Notes: generated by a model not told the origin, from the sequence alone. Shown: positions 43,940 to 53,656, counted from the first letter of the stretch. The stretch: 64,000 nucleotides of DNA from Pseudomonadota bacterium (GCA_023451825.1 JAEXYA010000023.1:1-64000), one strand, 5' to 3'. Translations and numbers: made by a program.

Positions 43940-45004
43940 TTATTCAGCGCTGCTGACCAGGCGGAGCTGCGTCTTCTGCTCCATCTGGCTGCGATAGGCC
44001 TCTACATAATCCTCCGCCATGCGCCGTGCGCTAAAACGCTTTTCGAAATGTTTGCGGATGGCGCCGCGGTCCATATCGGCCAGGCGGCCGACGGCATTGA
44101 CGGCGCTGAGTTCGTCTTCGACGATAAAGCCGGTCAGGCCCTGATCGATGATCTCCGGCACCGACCCGCGATTATAAGCGATGACCGGTGTCCCGCAGGC
44201 CATGGACTCGATCATCACGAGACCGAACGGCTCCGGCCAGTCGATCGGCAGCAGCAGCCCATAGGCGCCCGACAGGAATTCGGGCTTTTCGCGATCGCTG
44301 ATCTCGCCGATGAACTCGACCAGCGGATGATCCATGAGTGGCTTCACGACAGCTTCGTAATATTCCTCGTCCGCACGATCGACCTTGGCGGCGATCTTCA
44401 AAGGAATGCCTGCGCGAATGGCGATCTTGATCGCACGATCGACGCCTTTCTCAGGCGCGATGCGGCCAAGCACCGCGAGATAGCTTTGCTTGGTATCGAG
44501 CGGTGTCAGCAGTTGTTCGGGCAGCCCATGATAGATCGTCTTGATGAAATTCGCCTGCGGAACCGGCCGGCGCTGCGCATCCGAGATCGAAATCACTGGG
44601 ATCTTCGAGAAGGTCGTGAATGTCGGCTGATGCTCCGGAAGATCGAGGCGTCCGTGGAGTGTCGTCACGAACGGGGTCGGCTGGCGAGAGAAAAGCGAGA
44701 ACGGATAGTAGTCGAGATGGAAGTGGAGGACGTCGAACTCACCATCGTCGCATCTTTGACGAACGCGCTCGAGCATTTCCATGTGGAGTGCATTTGGATC
44801 GCGCACCGAGCCGTCCAGACGCAGTGCCTTCGGCCAACCTGCATCGAGTTTCGCAGTCGTGTGGGAATCGCCGCTGGCGAAAAGCGTCACATCGTGCCCC
44901 TGCGCGACAAGTTCTTCGGTTAGCCAATGAACGACACGTTCGGTGCCGCCATAGAGCTTCGGTGGAACAGCTTCAGTCAGTGGGGCCACTTGCGCTATGC
45001 GCAT
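43940..45004 (-). CDS. GT4-family glycosyltransferase
   Basis: A 354-residue GT-B enzyme. The N-domain begins MRIAQVAPLTEAVPPKLYGG with TERVVHWLTEELVAQGHDV; the C-domain has AVLGRIAPEKGVDRAI and the E-x7-E motif EPFGLVMIESMACGTPVIAY. It transfers a sugar from a nucleotide donor; possible products are glycogen-, trehalose- or envelope-related. ATG 45004 is preferred, with GGGAG ten bases upstream. The promoter region has a near-consensus EcfG box, so expression under general stress is likely. It is divergent from the ABC exporter. Confidence 0.9.
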   Translation of the reverse strand: MRIAQVAPLTEAVPPKLYGGTERVVHWLTEELVAQGHDVTLFASGDSHTTAKLDAGWPKALRLDGSVRDPNALHMEMLERVRQRCDDGEFDVLHFHLDYYPFSLFSRQPTPFVTTLHGRLDLPEHQPTFTTFSKIPVISISDAQRRPVPQANFIKTIYHGLPEQLLTPLDTKQSYLAVLGRIAPEKGVDRAIKIAIRAGIPLKIAAKVDRADEEYYEAVVKPLMDHPLVEFIGEISDREKPEFLSGAYGLLLPIDWPEPFGLVMIESMACGTPVIAYNRGSVPEIIDQGLTGFIVEDELSAVNAVGRLADMDRGAIRKHFEKRFSARRMAEDYVEAYRSQMEQKTQLRLVSSAE

Positions 45005-45091
45005 ATACATATCTCCCATGTTGGAAGTGAAGGGCTGCGACGTGTGAGCGTGGACGTGAGCGTGAAAGGCACCGGCTTTGCCAGGCAGGGG

Positions 45092-45116
45092 AACGTTCTC
45101 GCAGCTGCGAAGTTCC
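45092..45116 (-). promoter_or_regulatory. EcfG-type general stress promoter for the GT4 gene
   Basis: On the minus strand GGAAC (45116-45112), exactly 16 bases, then CGTT (45095-45092). This matches the alphaproteobacterial EcfG consensus GGAAC-N16/17-CGTT. It lies ~90 bp upstream of the GT4 start, in the 314-bp gene-free gap (45005-45318) shared with the ABC exporter. The segment is partly palindromic. Confidence 0.65.
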
Positions 45117-45181
45117 TGTCTCATCTGCGACTTTCATCCATACTGTCGTCTTGCTGCTGCCATCACGGTCTTTCATGTTCG

Positions 45182-45207
45182 GGAACTAGTGGTGCCGGTT
45201 GATTGTT
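45182..45207 (+). promoter_or_regulatory. EcfG-like promoter for the ABC exporter/debranching operon
   Basis: GGAAC (45182-45186), 17 bases, TGTT (45204-45207) on the plus strand, ~110 bp upstream of the ABC exporter start. The -10 has T instead of C, an accepted variant. With the minus-strand box above it forms a divergent stress-promoter pair. Confidence 0.5.
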
Positions 45208-45318
45208 GCGCTCGAAAGGCAGGAGCGTGGGGAAATCGCGATTGCGTCACTATCATTCGCGGGCGGAGACGCTGTCCGTCGAGTTTATCGTTACTGTTCA
45301 AGGGGTTTAGTAACGCAC

Positions 45319-47085
45319 ATGGACTATCTCTCCGGATATGCGCACCGCCCTTTCGCTTTTGTGATGCGGTACATCAGGATGCGAGCTCTCTCGCATTCCA
45401 TCATTTTTATTGCGATCCTCGGCGCTGTCGCCTGCTCCGTCGGCACGCAATACGGCATCAAAAATCTTGTCGATGGCCTGTCTGCCGGCCCGGCCAATGC
45501 TGGAACCTTGATCTGGTGGGCCTTCGGCATCCTGATCGCATTGATCACGGCGGACATGTTCCTGTGGCGCGTGGCGGGTTGGATCGCGAGCTACACATTC
45601 GTCAATGTCACGGGTGACTTAAGGCGCGACATCTTCCGCCATCTGACCGGCCACGCACCGAACTACTTTACGGACCGTCTGCCAGGCATGCTGACCAGCC
45701 GGATCACGGCGACGTCGAATGCGGTCTTCACCATTGAGAATATGTTCATCTGGAATGTGATGCCGCCGATCGTGGCAACATTCGCTGCGATCCTGTTGAT
45801 TGGAACCGTGAGCCTGCCGATGGCCGCGGGGCTCACGGTGGTCGCTGGCGCAATTGTCATCCTGATGTTCAAGATGGCCGCTGCCGGCAAAAATCTGCAC
45901 AATGATTTTGCGGACAAGGCAGCCTCTGTCGATGGCGAGATGGTCGATGTTGTCAACAATCTCCCGCTGGTCCGTGCCTTTTGCGGGTTGAATTTCGAAC
46001 ACAAGCGTTTCGACAATACCGTTGATCGCGAGCTGAACGCGCGCGGCCGCAGCCTTCGTTATCTTGAACGGCTCCGCGTCGTGCACGCGGCGATCACGGT
46101 GGTGCTGACCATCGGCCTGCTTGGATGGGCCATCATGCTATGGCAGCGTGGTGGGGCATCGACGGGCGAAGTGGTGCTGATCTGTACGCTGGGTATTTCC
46201 ATCCTGCATGCCACGCGTGATCTCGCTGTGGCTTTGGTCGATGTGACGCAGCACATTGCCCGTTTGTCAGAAGCGGTTGCCACGCTGCTGGTGCCGCATG
46301 AGTTGCGCGATCATCCGGAAGCGGAGCCGCTCGTGAAGTCGGGCGCAGCGATCGCATTCAACAATATCTCGTTCCAGTATCCCGGCGGCCACAAGGTTTT
46401 CGACAGCTTCACGCTGCGGCTCCATGCCGGTCAGCGGGTTGGTCTTGTGGGTCAATCCGGCGGTGGCAAGTCGAGCCTGTTCGTGCTGCTCCAGCGCTTC
46501 TACGACGTGGGAGAAGGCAGCATCAGCATCGACGGCCAGGATATCTCGCGCGTCACCCAGCAGAGCTTGCGCCATGCCATTTCCGTGGTGCCGCAGGATA
46601 TCTCGCTGTTCCACCGCTCGATTCTCGAAAACATTCGATATGGTCGCCCGAATGCCACCGACGAGGAGGTGATGCGGGCCGCGATTGACGCGCGCTGCGA
46701 TTTCATCGAGCAACTGCCCGAAGGTTTGAACACCATGGTGGGCGATCGCGGCGTGAAACTCTCGGGCGGTCAGCGGCAGCGTATCGCCATCGCGCGCGCC
46801 TTCCTCAAGGACGCACCCATCCTGCTGCTTGATGAAGCCACCGCGGCGCTCGACAGCGAGTCGGAAGAGGCGATCCGCGAGGCTCTGGCGCGCCTGATGC
46901 GCGGGCGCACGGTGATTGCCATCGCGCATCGCCTTGCAACACTGCGCAATTTCGACCGTGTCGTCGTGCTGCGCAGCGGAAAGATCATCGAGGATGGCAA
47001 GCCCGACATCCTGATGCAGGGGGAAGGCCCGTATCGCGAGCTCGTCACGCAGGAAATGAGTCGATTGGCGGCACACGCCGCCTGA
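45319..47085 (+). CDS. ABC exporter, fused membrane and ATPase domains
   Basis: A 588-residue half-transporter that would function as a dimer. Six membrane helices (residues ~20-310) precede the ATPase domain with Walker A VGQSGGGKSSL, signature KLSGGQRQRIAIARAFL, Walker B ILLLDEATAALDSE and H-loop IAIAHRLAT. MsbA/HlyB-type exporters move lipids, glycans or peptides. Neighbours GT4 and a glucan-debranching-type enzyme suggest a glycan or glycolipid cargo. ATG 45319 is chosen by family length; a longer frame from 45199 runs over the EcfG -10 and is unlikely. The SD is weak. Confidence 0.9.
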   Translation: MDYLSGYAHRPFAFVMRYIRMRALSHSIIFIAILGAVACSVGTQYGIKNLVDGLSAGPANAGTLIWWAFGILIALITADMFLWRVAGWIASYTFVNVTGDLRRDIFRHLTGHAPNYFTDRLPGMLTSRITATSNAVFTIENMFIWNVMPPIVATFAAILLIGTVSLPMAAGLTVVAGAIVILMFKMAAAGKNLHNDFADKAASVDGEMVDVVNNLPLVRAFCGLNFEHKRFDNTVDRELNARGRSLRYLERLRVVHAAITVVLTIGLLGWAIMLWQRGGASTGEVVLICTLGISILHATRDLAVALVDVTQHIARLSEAVATLLVPHELRDHPEAEPLVKSGAAIAFNNISFQYPGGHKVFDSFTLRLHAGQRVGLVGQSGGGKSSLFVLLQRFYDVGEGSISIDGQDISRVTQQSLRHAISVVPQDISLFHRSILENIRYGRPNATDEEVMRAAIDARCDFIEQLPEGLNTMVGDRGVKLSGGQRQRIAIARAFLKDAPILLLDEATAALDSESEEAIREALARLMRGRTVIAIAHRLATLRNFDRVVVLRSGKIIEDGKPDILMQGEGPYRELVTQEMSRLAAHAA

Positions 47086-47157
47086 CGACTCAGCTAGTCT
47101 GCACGATGCGTTCTTGCATGCGTATCGCCATGTCCATTCAACTGGCCGAGGTCATCC

Positions 47158-49362
47158 ATGCCTGCCAAAGCTGCTGCTGCCGCCACCCGCGAGGCGCTCG
47201 CGGATCAAAAAGTCGTCGAGTCGCCGTTCTACATTCCGATGACGGGGCCGGCGTCGCGACCGCGACGTGCGCTGAAACACGATGACACATTTGCCGTGCT
47301 CGACAGCCACGGCGACATTGGAGCGTCCGCTGGCGGCCCGGACGGGCTGTTCAACAAGGACACCCGATACCTCGCGCGGCTCGAACTCGCGCTGAATGAC
47401 GTTCAGCCGCTTCTGCTCGGTTCGAACCTGCGCGACGACAATTCTTCACTCACGATCGATCTGACCAATCCGGACATCTACCGCAACGGCCGGATCATTT
47501 TGCAGAAGGACATGCTGCATGTCGTACGCACGGTCTTTTTGTGGCGCGGCGCGGCCTATCAACGCATCGGCCTGCAAAATCATGGCAATGAACGCGCCAG
47601 TTTCGACCTGACGCTATCGTTCGACAACGACTTTGCCGATTTGTTCGAGGTTCGCGGCGAGCAGCGAAAACATCGCGGGATAGCGACCAGCCGCCTGATC
47701 GATCCCAGCCACGTGGCGCTCGAATATACCGGCCTCGACGGAAAGCCGCTGCGGACGATGATGTATTTTGATCCACGCCCGACGCAGTTGTCGGCCAACA
47801 AGGCGAGCTACCATTTCGATCTCGGCCCGCAGGAGGTGACCTCGCTTTTCGTCGCAGCCAGCTGCAATGTCGAGGTCGATCACAAGCCCGTGCCGTTCCT
47901 GCGTGGTCTGCTGGCGCATCGTCGCGAGATGCGCAATTTCAGCAAGGGGGCGACCACCATCGAGACCTCGAACGACATCTTCAACGAGGTGTTGTGTCAG
48001 GCCATGGGTGATCTCAACATCCTCATGACCAATACCCCACAGGGCCGATACCCCTATGCGGGCATTCCTTGGTACTCGACGACATTCGGCCGAGACGGTC
48101 TGATCACGGCGTTGCAGATGCTGTGGATCGATCCGCGGGTGGCAAAGGGGGTGCTGTCGCGCCTTGCTGCGTTCCAGGCCAAGGAGGTCGATCCTCTCAA
48201 CGATGCGGAGCCCGGCAAGATCCTGCATGAAATGCGCGGCGGCGAAATGGCGGCGCTACGCGAGGTCCCGTTCGCGCAATATTATGGAAGCGTGGATTCG
48301 ACGCCGCTGTTCGTTCTGCTCGCTGGCCTCTATGTGGAGCGCACCGGCGATGAAGAAACTCTGCGCGAGCTATGGCCCGCGATCGAGGCAGGGCTGAAAT
48401 GGATCGATGGTCCCGGCGATCCCGATGGCGATGGTTTCGTCGAATATCAGCGTGCCACCGAGCAAGGTTTGCAGAACCAGGGCTGGAAGGACTCGTATGA
48501 TGCGATCTTCCATGCGGACGGCAAGCTAGCCGAGGGCAATATCGCGCTCGCCGAAGTTCAGGGTTATGTCTATGCCGCCAAGCATCTCGCGGCGCGAATG
48601 GCATTGCGGCTCGAGATGGCGGAGCGCGCCGAGCAGCTCGAAGCCGAAGCCCGGCAACTGGCCGATCGGTTCGAAGCTGCGTTCTGGTGCGAAGAAATCG
48701 GCACTTATGCGCTGGCGCTGGATGGGGCCAAGCTGCCTTGCGTCGTTCGATCCTCGAATGCCGGCCAATTGCTGTTCACCGGCATCGTGCGCGAGGAGCG
48801 TGCACGCATGGTTGCGGCGGATATGATGCGGCCGCATTTTTTCACGGGCTGGGGCATCCGCACCATCGCGCGCGGCGAAGCTCGCTACAATCCCATGTCC
48901 TATCACGACGGCTCGATCTGGCCGCATGACAACGCGCTGATCGCGCTCGGTCTTGCGCGCTACGGCCTGAAGCATTCGGTCGAAGCCGTGTTCAAGGGAT
49001 TGTTCGACACGGCCTCCTATATGGATCTGCGTCGGCTTCCAGAGTTGTTCTGTGGCTTCCAGCGCGAGAAACGCCGCGGGCCAACGCTCTATCCGGTAGC
49101 CTGCGCGCCGCAGGCCTGGGCCAGCGCGACGCCGTTCACGCTTCTGGAAGCGGCGCTCGGCATCGAATTCGACATCGCCCGTGGCGAGATACGCTTCCGC
49201 GATCCGCGATTGCCCTCGTTTCTTCAGCACGTGATTTTGCGCGATGTCCGGCTCGGCGAGTCCAGCGTCGATCTCTGTCTGCGCAAGCACAATGAGGACG
49301 TGTCGCTGGAAGTGCTCCGTAGTCGCGGCCAGATCCGCGTTTCGATCGTGCTGACGCATTGA
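47158..49362 (+). CDS. Amylo-alpha-1,6-glucosidase-type glycogen debranching enzyme
   Basis: A 734-residue protein. The N-terminal GDE_N domain (~40-260; VLDSHGDIGASAGGPDGLFNKDTRYLA) is followed by a GH-like alpha/alpha barrel with GIPWYSTTFGRDGL, GSVDSTPLFVLLAGLY, DPDGDGFVEYQ, LQNQGWKDSYDA and YHDGSIWPHDNALIALG. Relatives hydrolyse alpha-1,6 branches or mobilise storage and compatible-solute glucans. It follows the ABC exporter by 72 bp and is probably in its operon, which starts at an EcfG-like promoter. The exact substrate is unproven; family members in bacteria are poorly characterised. Confidence 0.9.
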   Translation: MPAKAAAAATREALADQKVVESPFYIPMTGPASRPRRALKHDDTFAVLDSHGDIGASAGGPDGLFNKDTRYLARLELALNDVQPLLLGSNLRDDNSSLTIDLTNPDIYRNGRIILQKDMLHVVRTVFLWRGAAYQRIGLQNHGNERASFDLTLSFDNDFADLFEVRGEQRKHRGIATSRLIDPSHVALEYTGLDGKPLRTMMYFDPRPTQLSANKASYHFDLGPQEVTSLFVAASCNVEVDHKPVPFLRGLLAHRREMRNFSKGATTIETSNDIFNEVLCQAMGDLNILMTNTPQGRYPYAGIPWYSTTFGRDGLITALQMLWIDPRVAKGVLSRLAAFQAKEVDPLNDAEPGKILHEMRGGEMAALREVPFAQYYGSVDSTPLFVLLAGLYVERTGDEETLRELWPAIEAGLKWIDGPGDPDGDGFVEYQRATEQGLQNQGWKDSYDAIFHADGKLAEGNIALAEVQGYVYAAKHLAARMALRLEMAERAEQLEAEARQLADRFEAAFWCEEIGTYALALDGAKLPCVVRSSNAGQLLFTGIVREERARMVAADMMRPHFFTGWGIRTIARGEARYNPMSYHDGSIWPHDNALIALGLARYGLKHSVEAVFKGLFDTASYMDLRRLPELFCGFQREKRRGPTLYPVACAPQAWASATPFTLLEAALGIEFDIARGEIRFRDPRLPSFLQHVILRDVRLGESSVDLCLRKHNEDVSLEVLRSRGQIRVSIVLTH

Positions 49363-49412
49363 TGCGTCGCTGTCGCATTCGGCGGCAGCGGCAAGTTGAG
49401 TGAGGAATTTTC

Positions 49413-50099
49413 ATGCCCGCAATCCGTCTCGTCGCCGGAATGCTTGCCTTAGTGGTGGTCAATGCCGAGGCTTTCGCGGCAGATGCACCCGCGACGCCAG
49501 CTGCGCCGGAGACTAAATCGGCGCAGACCGTGCAACCAGAGTCTGCTCCGGCTCCCAAGCCGGCGGAAATCGTGCCCTCACAGCCGGCTGCGCCACCGGC
49601 CCCGTCCTCGCCGGCAACTCCGCCACCGCCCGCACAAGCTGCGGTGCCACCTGCGACGACTGAGCCTGTGAAGCCCGCCTCTGCGCCGAAAGGCGATGCT
49701 GCCCCCGCAACAATGCCACCTGCGGCAAAGCCTCCTTCGGTTACGGTGATCGATACGTTCGACGCGAAGGGCATTCTCGGTCGCGATGTGCGCAGCCCCG
49801 CGAGCGAAAATATGGGTCGGATCGCCGATGTCATTGTTGACCGGGCGGGGCAGGTGCGCGGCGCGGTGATCGATTTCGGCGGGTTTCTCGGCGTCGGCCA
49901 GCGCAAGATCGTGGTCGATTGGGCTGCGCTGCATTTCTGGAATGTGGCCGACAAGACGGCGAGCATCACGCTCGATCTGACGCGCGAGCAGGTGCGTGCG
50001 GCCCCGGAATACAAGGACGACCAGCCGATGGTCGTGCTTGGTGCATCAGGCACGCTGACGCCGCTGAAATTCCCGCCCATCACCATGCAGGAGCGATAA
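49413..50099 (+). CDS. Secreted PRC-barrel protein with Pro/Ala-rich linker
   Basis: A 228-residue protein. A signal peptide (MPAIRLVAGMLALVVV... AEAFAAD) is followed by ~80 residues of Pro/Ala/Thr-rich low-complexity linker, then a PRC-barrel domain (~112-215: DAKGILGRDVRSPASENMGRI, VVDWAALHFW). PRC barrels bind proteins or RNA and occur in envelope or stress proteins. It lies 50 bp after the debranching enzyme. The MFS gene starts at the very next base after its stop, so the two form an operon. Confidence 0.88.
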   Translation: MPAIRLVAGMLALVVVNAEAFAADAPATPAAPETKSAQTVQPESAPAPKPAEIVPSQPAAPPAPSSPATPPPPAQAAVPPATTEPVKPASAPKGDAAPATMPPAAKPPSVTVIDTFDAKGILGRDVRSPASENMGRIADVIVDRAGQVRGAVIDFGGFLGVGQRKIVVDWAALHFWNVADKTASITLDLTREQVRAAPEYKDDQPMVVLGASGTLTPLKFPPITMQER

Positions 50100-51443
50100 T
50101 TGGCCGTTCAGGCGACCACCCGTGCTCCCGACCGCTCCGGCTCCGAGACCGAGGCGGTGCCGGAGGTCGCGTGCGCGCCGGGAATTGCGCCGGAACCTGA
50201 CGACAAGAATCCGGACCACCGGTCGCCCTCGCCTTCGAAGCAGAGTCTTCGCGGGCTCGATTGGTTCATCTTCTTCCTCGCCGATGTACAGACGGGCTTC
50301 GGTCCGTTCATTGCGGTCTATCTGACCACGCAGAAGTGGACCCAAGTCGAGATCGGCTTCGTGCTTTCGATTGGTGGCGTGGTTGCCTTGCTGGGGCAGA
50401 TGCCCGGTGGCGCGCTCGTCGACGCGATCCGCTCGACGCGGCTGGTCGTCGGCGCCGCCATCGTCGCCATCGCCTGTTGTGCACTCGCTTATGCGGCAGC
50501 GCCGATCTTCCCGGTCGTGGTCACGGCTGCGACGGTGCATGCGATGGCGAGCTGCGTACTCGGCCCTGCCATCGCCGCCATGAGCCTGGGGCTGGTCGGG
50601 CCGATGCGCATTGGTGAGCGGCTTGGCCGCAATGCGCGCTTCGCGTCGCTCGGAAATGGCGTTGCGGCTGCGGTCATGGGCACGTGCGGCTATCTGTTGT
50701 CGAGCCGCTCGGTATTCATCGTCACCTTCTTGTTGGCGATTCCTGTTCTCTACGCGCTGTCGCGCATTCGTCATCAGGAAATCGATCCGGCGCGGGCTCA
50801 TGGTCAATCGTCTGAGCAGGCCGAGAGCACCCCGACGTTCCGCTTCCGCGATCTCGTGCGCCAGAAGCCACTGCTGATTTTTGCCTGTGCCGTTCTGCTG
50901 CTTCAACTTGCCAATGCGGCGATGCTGCCGTTGATGGCTGGCGTCGTCACCACGCGGTCAGCGGATTGGGCGCCGGCCTTGATCGCTTTCTGCATCGTGG
51001 TGCCGCAAGCCTTTGTTGCTGCGACCTCGCCGACCGTCGGCCGCAAAGCTCAGCAATGGGGGCGTCGGCCATTATTGCTGGCGGGATTTACGGCGCTTAC
51101 GATCCGCGGCTTGCTGTTCTCGGTGGTGACCGATCCGTTTGCGCTGGTCGCCGTGCAGATCTTCGACGGCATCACCGCGGCCGTATTCGCCGTGATGATC
51201 CCGCTGATCGTCTCCGACATCACCTTCGGACGCGGCCGCTTCAGTCTCGCGCAGGGGATCGTCGGCACGGCGACAGGCATAGGCGCCTCCCTCAGCACCG
51301 TCACCGCTGGCTATGTGGCCGACAAGCTCGGAGCACCTGTGGCCTTTGTCGGCTTGTCCTGCGTCGCTGCACTTGGCTTCCTGCTCATCCTGCTGGTGAT
51401 GCCGGAGACCAAGCGCGATCATGCCGAGACGGATCGAGCTTAA
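50100..51443 (+). CDS. Major facilitator superfamily transporter
   Basis: A 447-residue protein beginning with TTG directly after the PRC-gene stop; AGGAG eight bases upstream, inside that gene, supports the start. A ~50-residue polar N-terminus precedes 12 helices: FFLADVQTGFGPFIAVYL, the conserved GQMPGGALVDAIRSTRLV loop and VGRKAQQWGRRPLLLAG. Related transporters in Rhizobiales are of unknown specificity. The stop overlaps the convergent aminotransferase gene by four bases. Confidence 0.87.
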   Translation: MAVQATTRAPDRSGSETEAVPEVACAPGIAPEPDDKNPDHRSPSPSKQSLRGLDWFIFFLADVQTGFGPFIAVYLTTQKWTQVEIGFVLSIGGVVALLGQMPGGALVDAIRSTRLVVGAAIVAIACCALAYAAAPIFPVVVTAATVHAMASCVLGPAIAAMSLGLVGPMRIGERLGRNARFASLGNGVAAAVMGTCGYLLSSRSVFIVTFLLAIPVLYALSRIRHQEIDPARAHGQSSEQAESTPTFRFRDLVRQKPLLIFACAVLLLQLANAAMLPLMAGVVTTRSADWAPALIAFCIVVPQAFVAATSPTVGRKAQQWGRRPLLLAGFTALTIRGLLFSVVTDPFALVAVQIFDGITAAVFAVMIPLIVSDITFGRGRFSLAQGIVGTATGIGASLSTVTAGYVADKLGAPVAFVGLSCVAALGFLLILLVMPETKRDHAETDRA

Positions 51444-52618
51444 GGCTTGACGCTCTCGCCGAGATAATTGACCGCCGCCGTGATGCCGCCCTTGCCGTGC
51501 GGAATCCCCAACGCCTGTAATCCCATCTCGACGACACTCAGCGTGCCCAGGATCATCGGCGCGTTGACGTGGCCCATATGGGCGATGCGGAATGCCTTGC
51601 CATTGAGGTCGCCGATCCCGACGCCAAGGATGACGCCGCATTTCTCGCGGCAGTAAGCGAGCAGCGGTGCCGGATTAGCCAACTTGATCGTCGTGACCGT
51701 ATCGGCGCGTTCCTTCGGCTCGGTGATGTTGAAACTTAGCACACCGCCTTCCGCCCACACGGCCACAGCGCGTCGGACGGCCTCGGCTAGCAGGCGGTGG
51801 CGCTGGAAGACATTGTCCAGTCTCTCGTCGAATATCATGTTCAACGCCTGGCGCTGGGCAAACATCAGATGCACCGGCGCTGTACCGGAATGCTTTTGAT
51901 AGTGCTCATTGCCGTCACGCTCGGTCCAGTCGAAATAGGGCGTGCGGAGATTGGCTGACTTGTGCACCTCGCGCGCGCGGTCGCTCGCCGCGACAAAGCC
52001 GAGACCCGGTGGCGTCATCAGGCCTTTCTGAGAAGCCGACATGGCGACATCGATGCCCCATGCATCCATCTCGAACGGCATGCAGCCCAATGATGCGACG
52101 GCGTCGACCATGAACAGGGCGGGATGACCCGCCGCCTTGATCGCCCTGCTGATGGCTTCAATGTCGTTATAGGCGCCGGAGGCCGTATCGATCTGCACGG
52201 CAAGCACGGCCTTGATCTTGTGCTCGGTATCCTGGCGCAGCGTTGCCTCGACTTCGGCCGGGCGGATCGCGCGATTCCAGTCGCCTTTCAGGCTCTGGAC
52301 CTCGACGCCCATCAGGCGCGCGGCATTGCCCCAACCCACCGCAAAGCGGCCGCTTTCCAGCACCAGGATCTTGTCGCCGCGTGACAGGATATTGGTAAGC
52401 CTTGCCTCCCAGGTCCCATGGCCATTGGCGATGTAGATATAGGTCTTGCCCTTGGTGGCAAAGACGGTGCGGAGATCATCCAGCAGCCCGTAAGTGAGCT
52501 GCACCATGGCGTCGGAATAGATGTCCAGCGGCGGGCGATGCATTGCCCGGAGCACTTCATCTGGCATCGTGGTGGGGCCGGGGATGGCGAGGAATTCACG
52601 ACCTGCACGAACGACCAT
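51440..52618 (-). CDS. Class V aminotransferase (alanine/serine-glyoxylate type)
   Basis: A 392-residue PLP enzyme. GPTTMPDEVLRAMHRPPLDIYS is the family start, ESGRFAVGWGNAARLMGV and VDAVASLGCMPFEMDAWGIDV carry cofactor-binding residues, and the Schiff-base Lys is in SASQKGLMTPPGL. It transaminates glyoxylate with Ala or Ser, making Gly. A glyoxylate reductase-like gene lies at 10322, but the two are not linked in an operon. The start ATG 52618 gives the usual length. Confidence 0.9.
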   Translation of the reverse strand: MVVRAGREFLAIPGPTTMPDEVLRAMHRPPLDIYSDAMVQLTYGLLDDLRTVFATKGKTYIYIANGHGTWEARLTNILSRGDKILVLESGRFAVGWGNAARLMGVEVQSLKGDWNRAIRPAEVEATLRQDTEHKIKAVLAVQIDTASGAYNDIEAISRAIKAAGHPALFMVDAVASLGCMPFEMDAWGIDVAMSASQKGLMTPPGLGFVAASDRAREVHKSANLRTPYFDWTERDGNEHYQKHSGTAPVHLMFAQRQALNMIFDERLDNVFQRHRLLAEAVRRAVAVWAEGGVLSFNITEPKERADTVTTIKLANPAPLLAYCREKCGVILGVGIGDLNGKAFRIAHMGHVNAPMILGTLSVVEMGLQALGIPHGKGGITAAVNYLGESVKP

Positions 52619-52643
52619 GGGATGTCCTTGTGGTTTTCATTCT

Positions 52644-52731
52644 TGTAGCCCGGATGGCGCGAAGCGCAATCCTCGGACGAGCGTTTCAGTCGAGACGACG
52701 GCGCCTGGATTTCGCTCTGCCCAGGATACGG
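52644..52731. repeat. Palindromic repeat, family F
   Basis: Begins TGTAGCCCGGATGGCGCGAAGCGCAA-like sequence and carries the degenerate complement CCTGGATTTCGC near its end. A fragment of the same family (GTAGCCCGGATGG) lies at 11331-11345. It sits between the LssY_C gene and the aminotransferase gene. Confidence 0.65.
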
Positions 52732-52734
52732 AAT

Positions 52735-53622
52735 TCAGTGTGTCGATGTCGGGCCGATCACATTGGCCACCGCGCGGAAAATCTGGTCCTTGATCTCGGT
52801 CGCGGCCGGGCTCGGGATGGTCTCTGGCGGCTCCGTACGCTTGGCGCAGCCAACCACCAGGCGCTGGATCCAGATTTCGCCATCGGTGAAATAGAGATCG
52901 CCGCCGCCATTGCGCCCGGCAACGGTGGGGCCGACACCGGTGACTTGATACTTGGCTTCGACCATGCCGGCTTTTTCGAGATCGTTAGCAAGCAGCGCAC
53001 GCTCGGCGTCGATATCGGCAGCGATGTGATGCGTGATGGCGCCGGTGTATCTGCTGACGCCGACGCTGCGATCGAAGGTGGCGTCGCCGAGCCAGACCGG
53101 GCGATCTTCCTGGCCCTTATCGAGCACCAACCACAGCCTGACATGATGACGTTGATCGGGGCTGGTGCCGGACGGTTTCTCAAAAGCGAGATCTTCGCGG
53201 CGACCGAGATAAACGAGCGGCGACACTGGTGCATTGTGATAGGGGCGATCGAGCAACACGCTGCCGATGATCTCCAGCGAGGACTTCAGCGTCACCGGAT
53301 CGGCTGGGTACCAGCCAGCCGCATGCATGGCGCAAATAACGTCCTTCTTGTCGCCGATCAGTCCGACATTGATGGGATCGCCGGGAATGCCTTGCGGCGT
53401 CATCGTCGTCATCGGCATGCCGGCCAGCGACTTCTGATGCTCGTAATGCGTCCAGAGTTCAGGCAGCAGCAGATACGCAATGCCACCATAGATGATGGTG
53501 GCAAGCAGTGTCAGCCGCAGCGCGCGATAGGTGCGGCTGCGGCGCTGCTGCTCTGCTATGGGATGGCTGTCCGGCTGGTCCAAGATCTCGCCCACGGGGG
53601 AATCGCGGGCGGACCCTGCCAC
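52735..53622 (-). CDS. LssY C-terminal-domain membrane protein
   Basis: A 295-residue protein with one membrane helix (~residues 35-55, LRLTLLATIIYGGIAYLLL) and an outside LssY_C domain: NVGLIGDKKDVICAMHAAGW, LLDRPYHNAPVSPLVYLGR and RHHVRLWL. In longer proteins this domain follows PAP2 or DedA modules; here it stands alone. Function unknown, possibly in lipid handling or secretion. The start at 53622 is the longest with the N-terminal cytoplasmic segment; it lies 34 bp after the nuclease-like gene and may share its transcript. Confidence 0.78.
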   Translation of the reverse strand: MAGSARDSPVGEILDQPDSHPIAEQQRRSRTYRALRLTLLATIIYGGIAYLLLPELWTHYEHQKSLAGMPMTTMTPQGIPGDPINVGLIGDKKDVICAMHAAGWYPADPVTLKSSLEIIGSVLLDRPYHNAPVSPLVYLGRREDLAFEKPSGTSPDQRHHVRLWLVLDKGQEDRPVWLGDATFDRSVGVSRYTGAITHHIAADIDAERALLANDLEKAGMVEAKYQVTGVGPTVAGRNGGGDLYFTDGEIWIQRLVVGCAKRTEPPETIPSPAATEIKDQIFRAVANVIGPTSTH

Positions 53623-53656
53623 GTCGGCGCCGCGATGTCATCGCCAAGCCGCCGGA

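Noticed and set aside
45199..45318. Upstream start for the ABC exporter
   Set aside because: It would begin inside the EcfG-like promoter and add 40 non-conserved residues.
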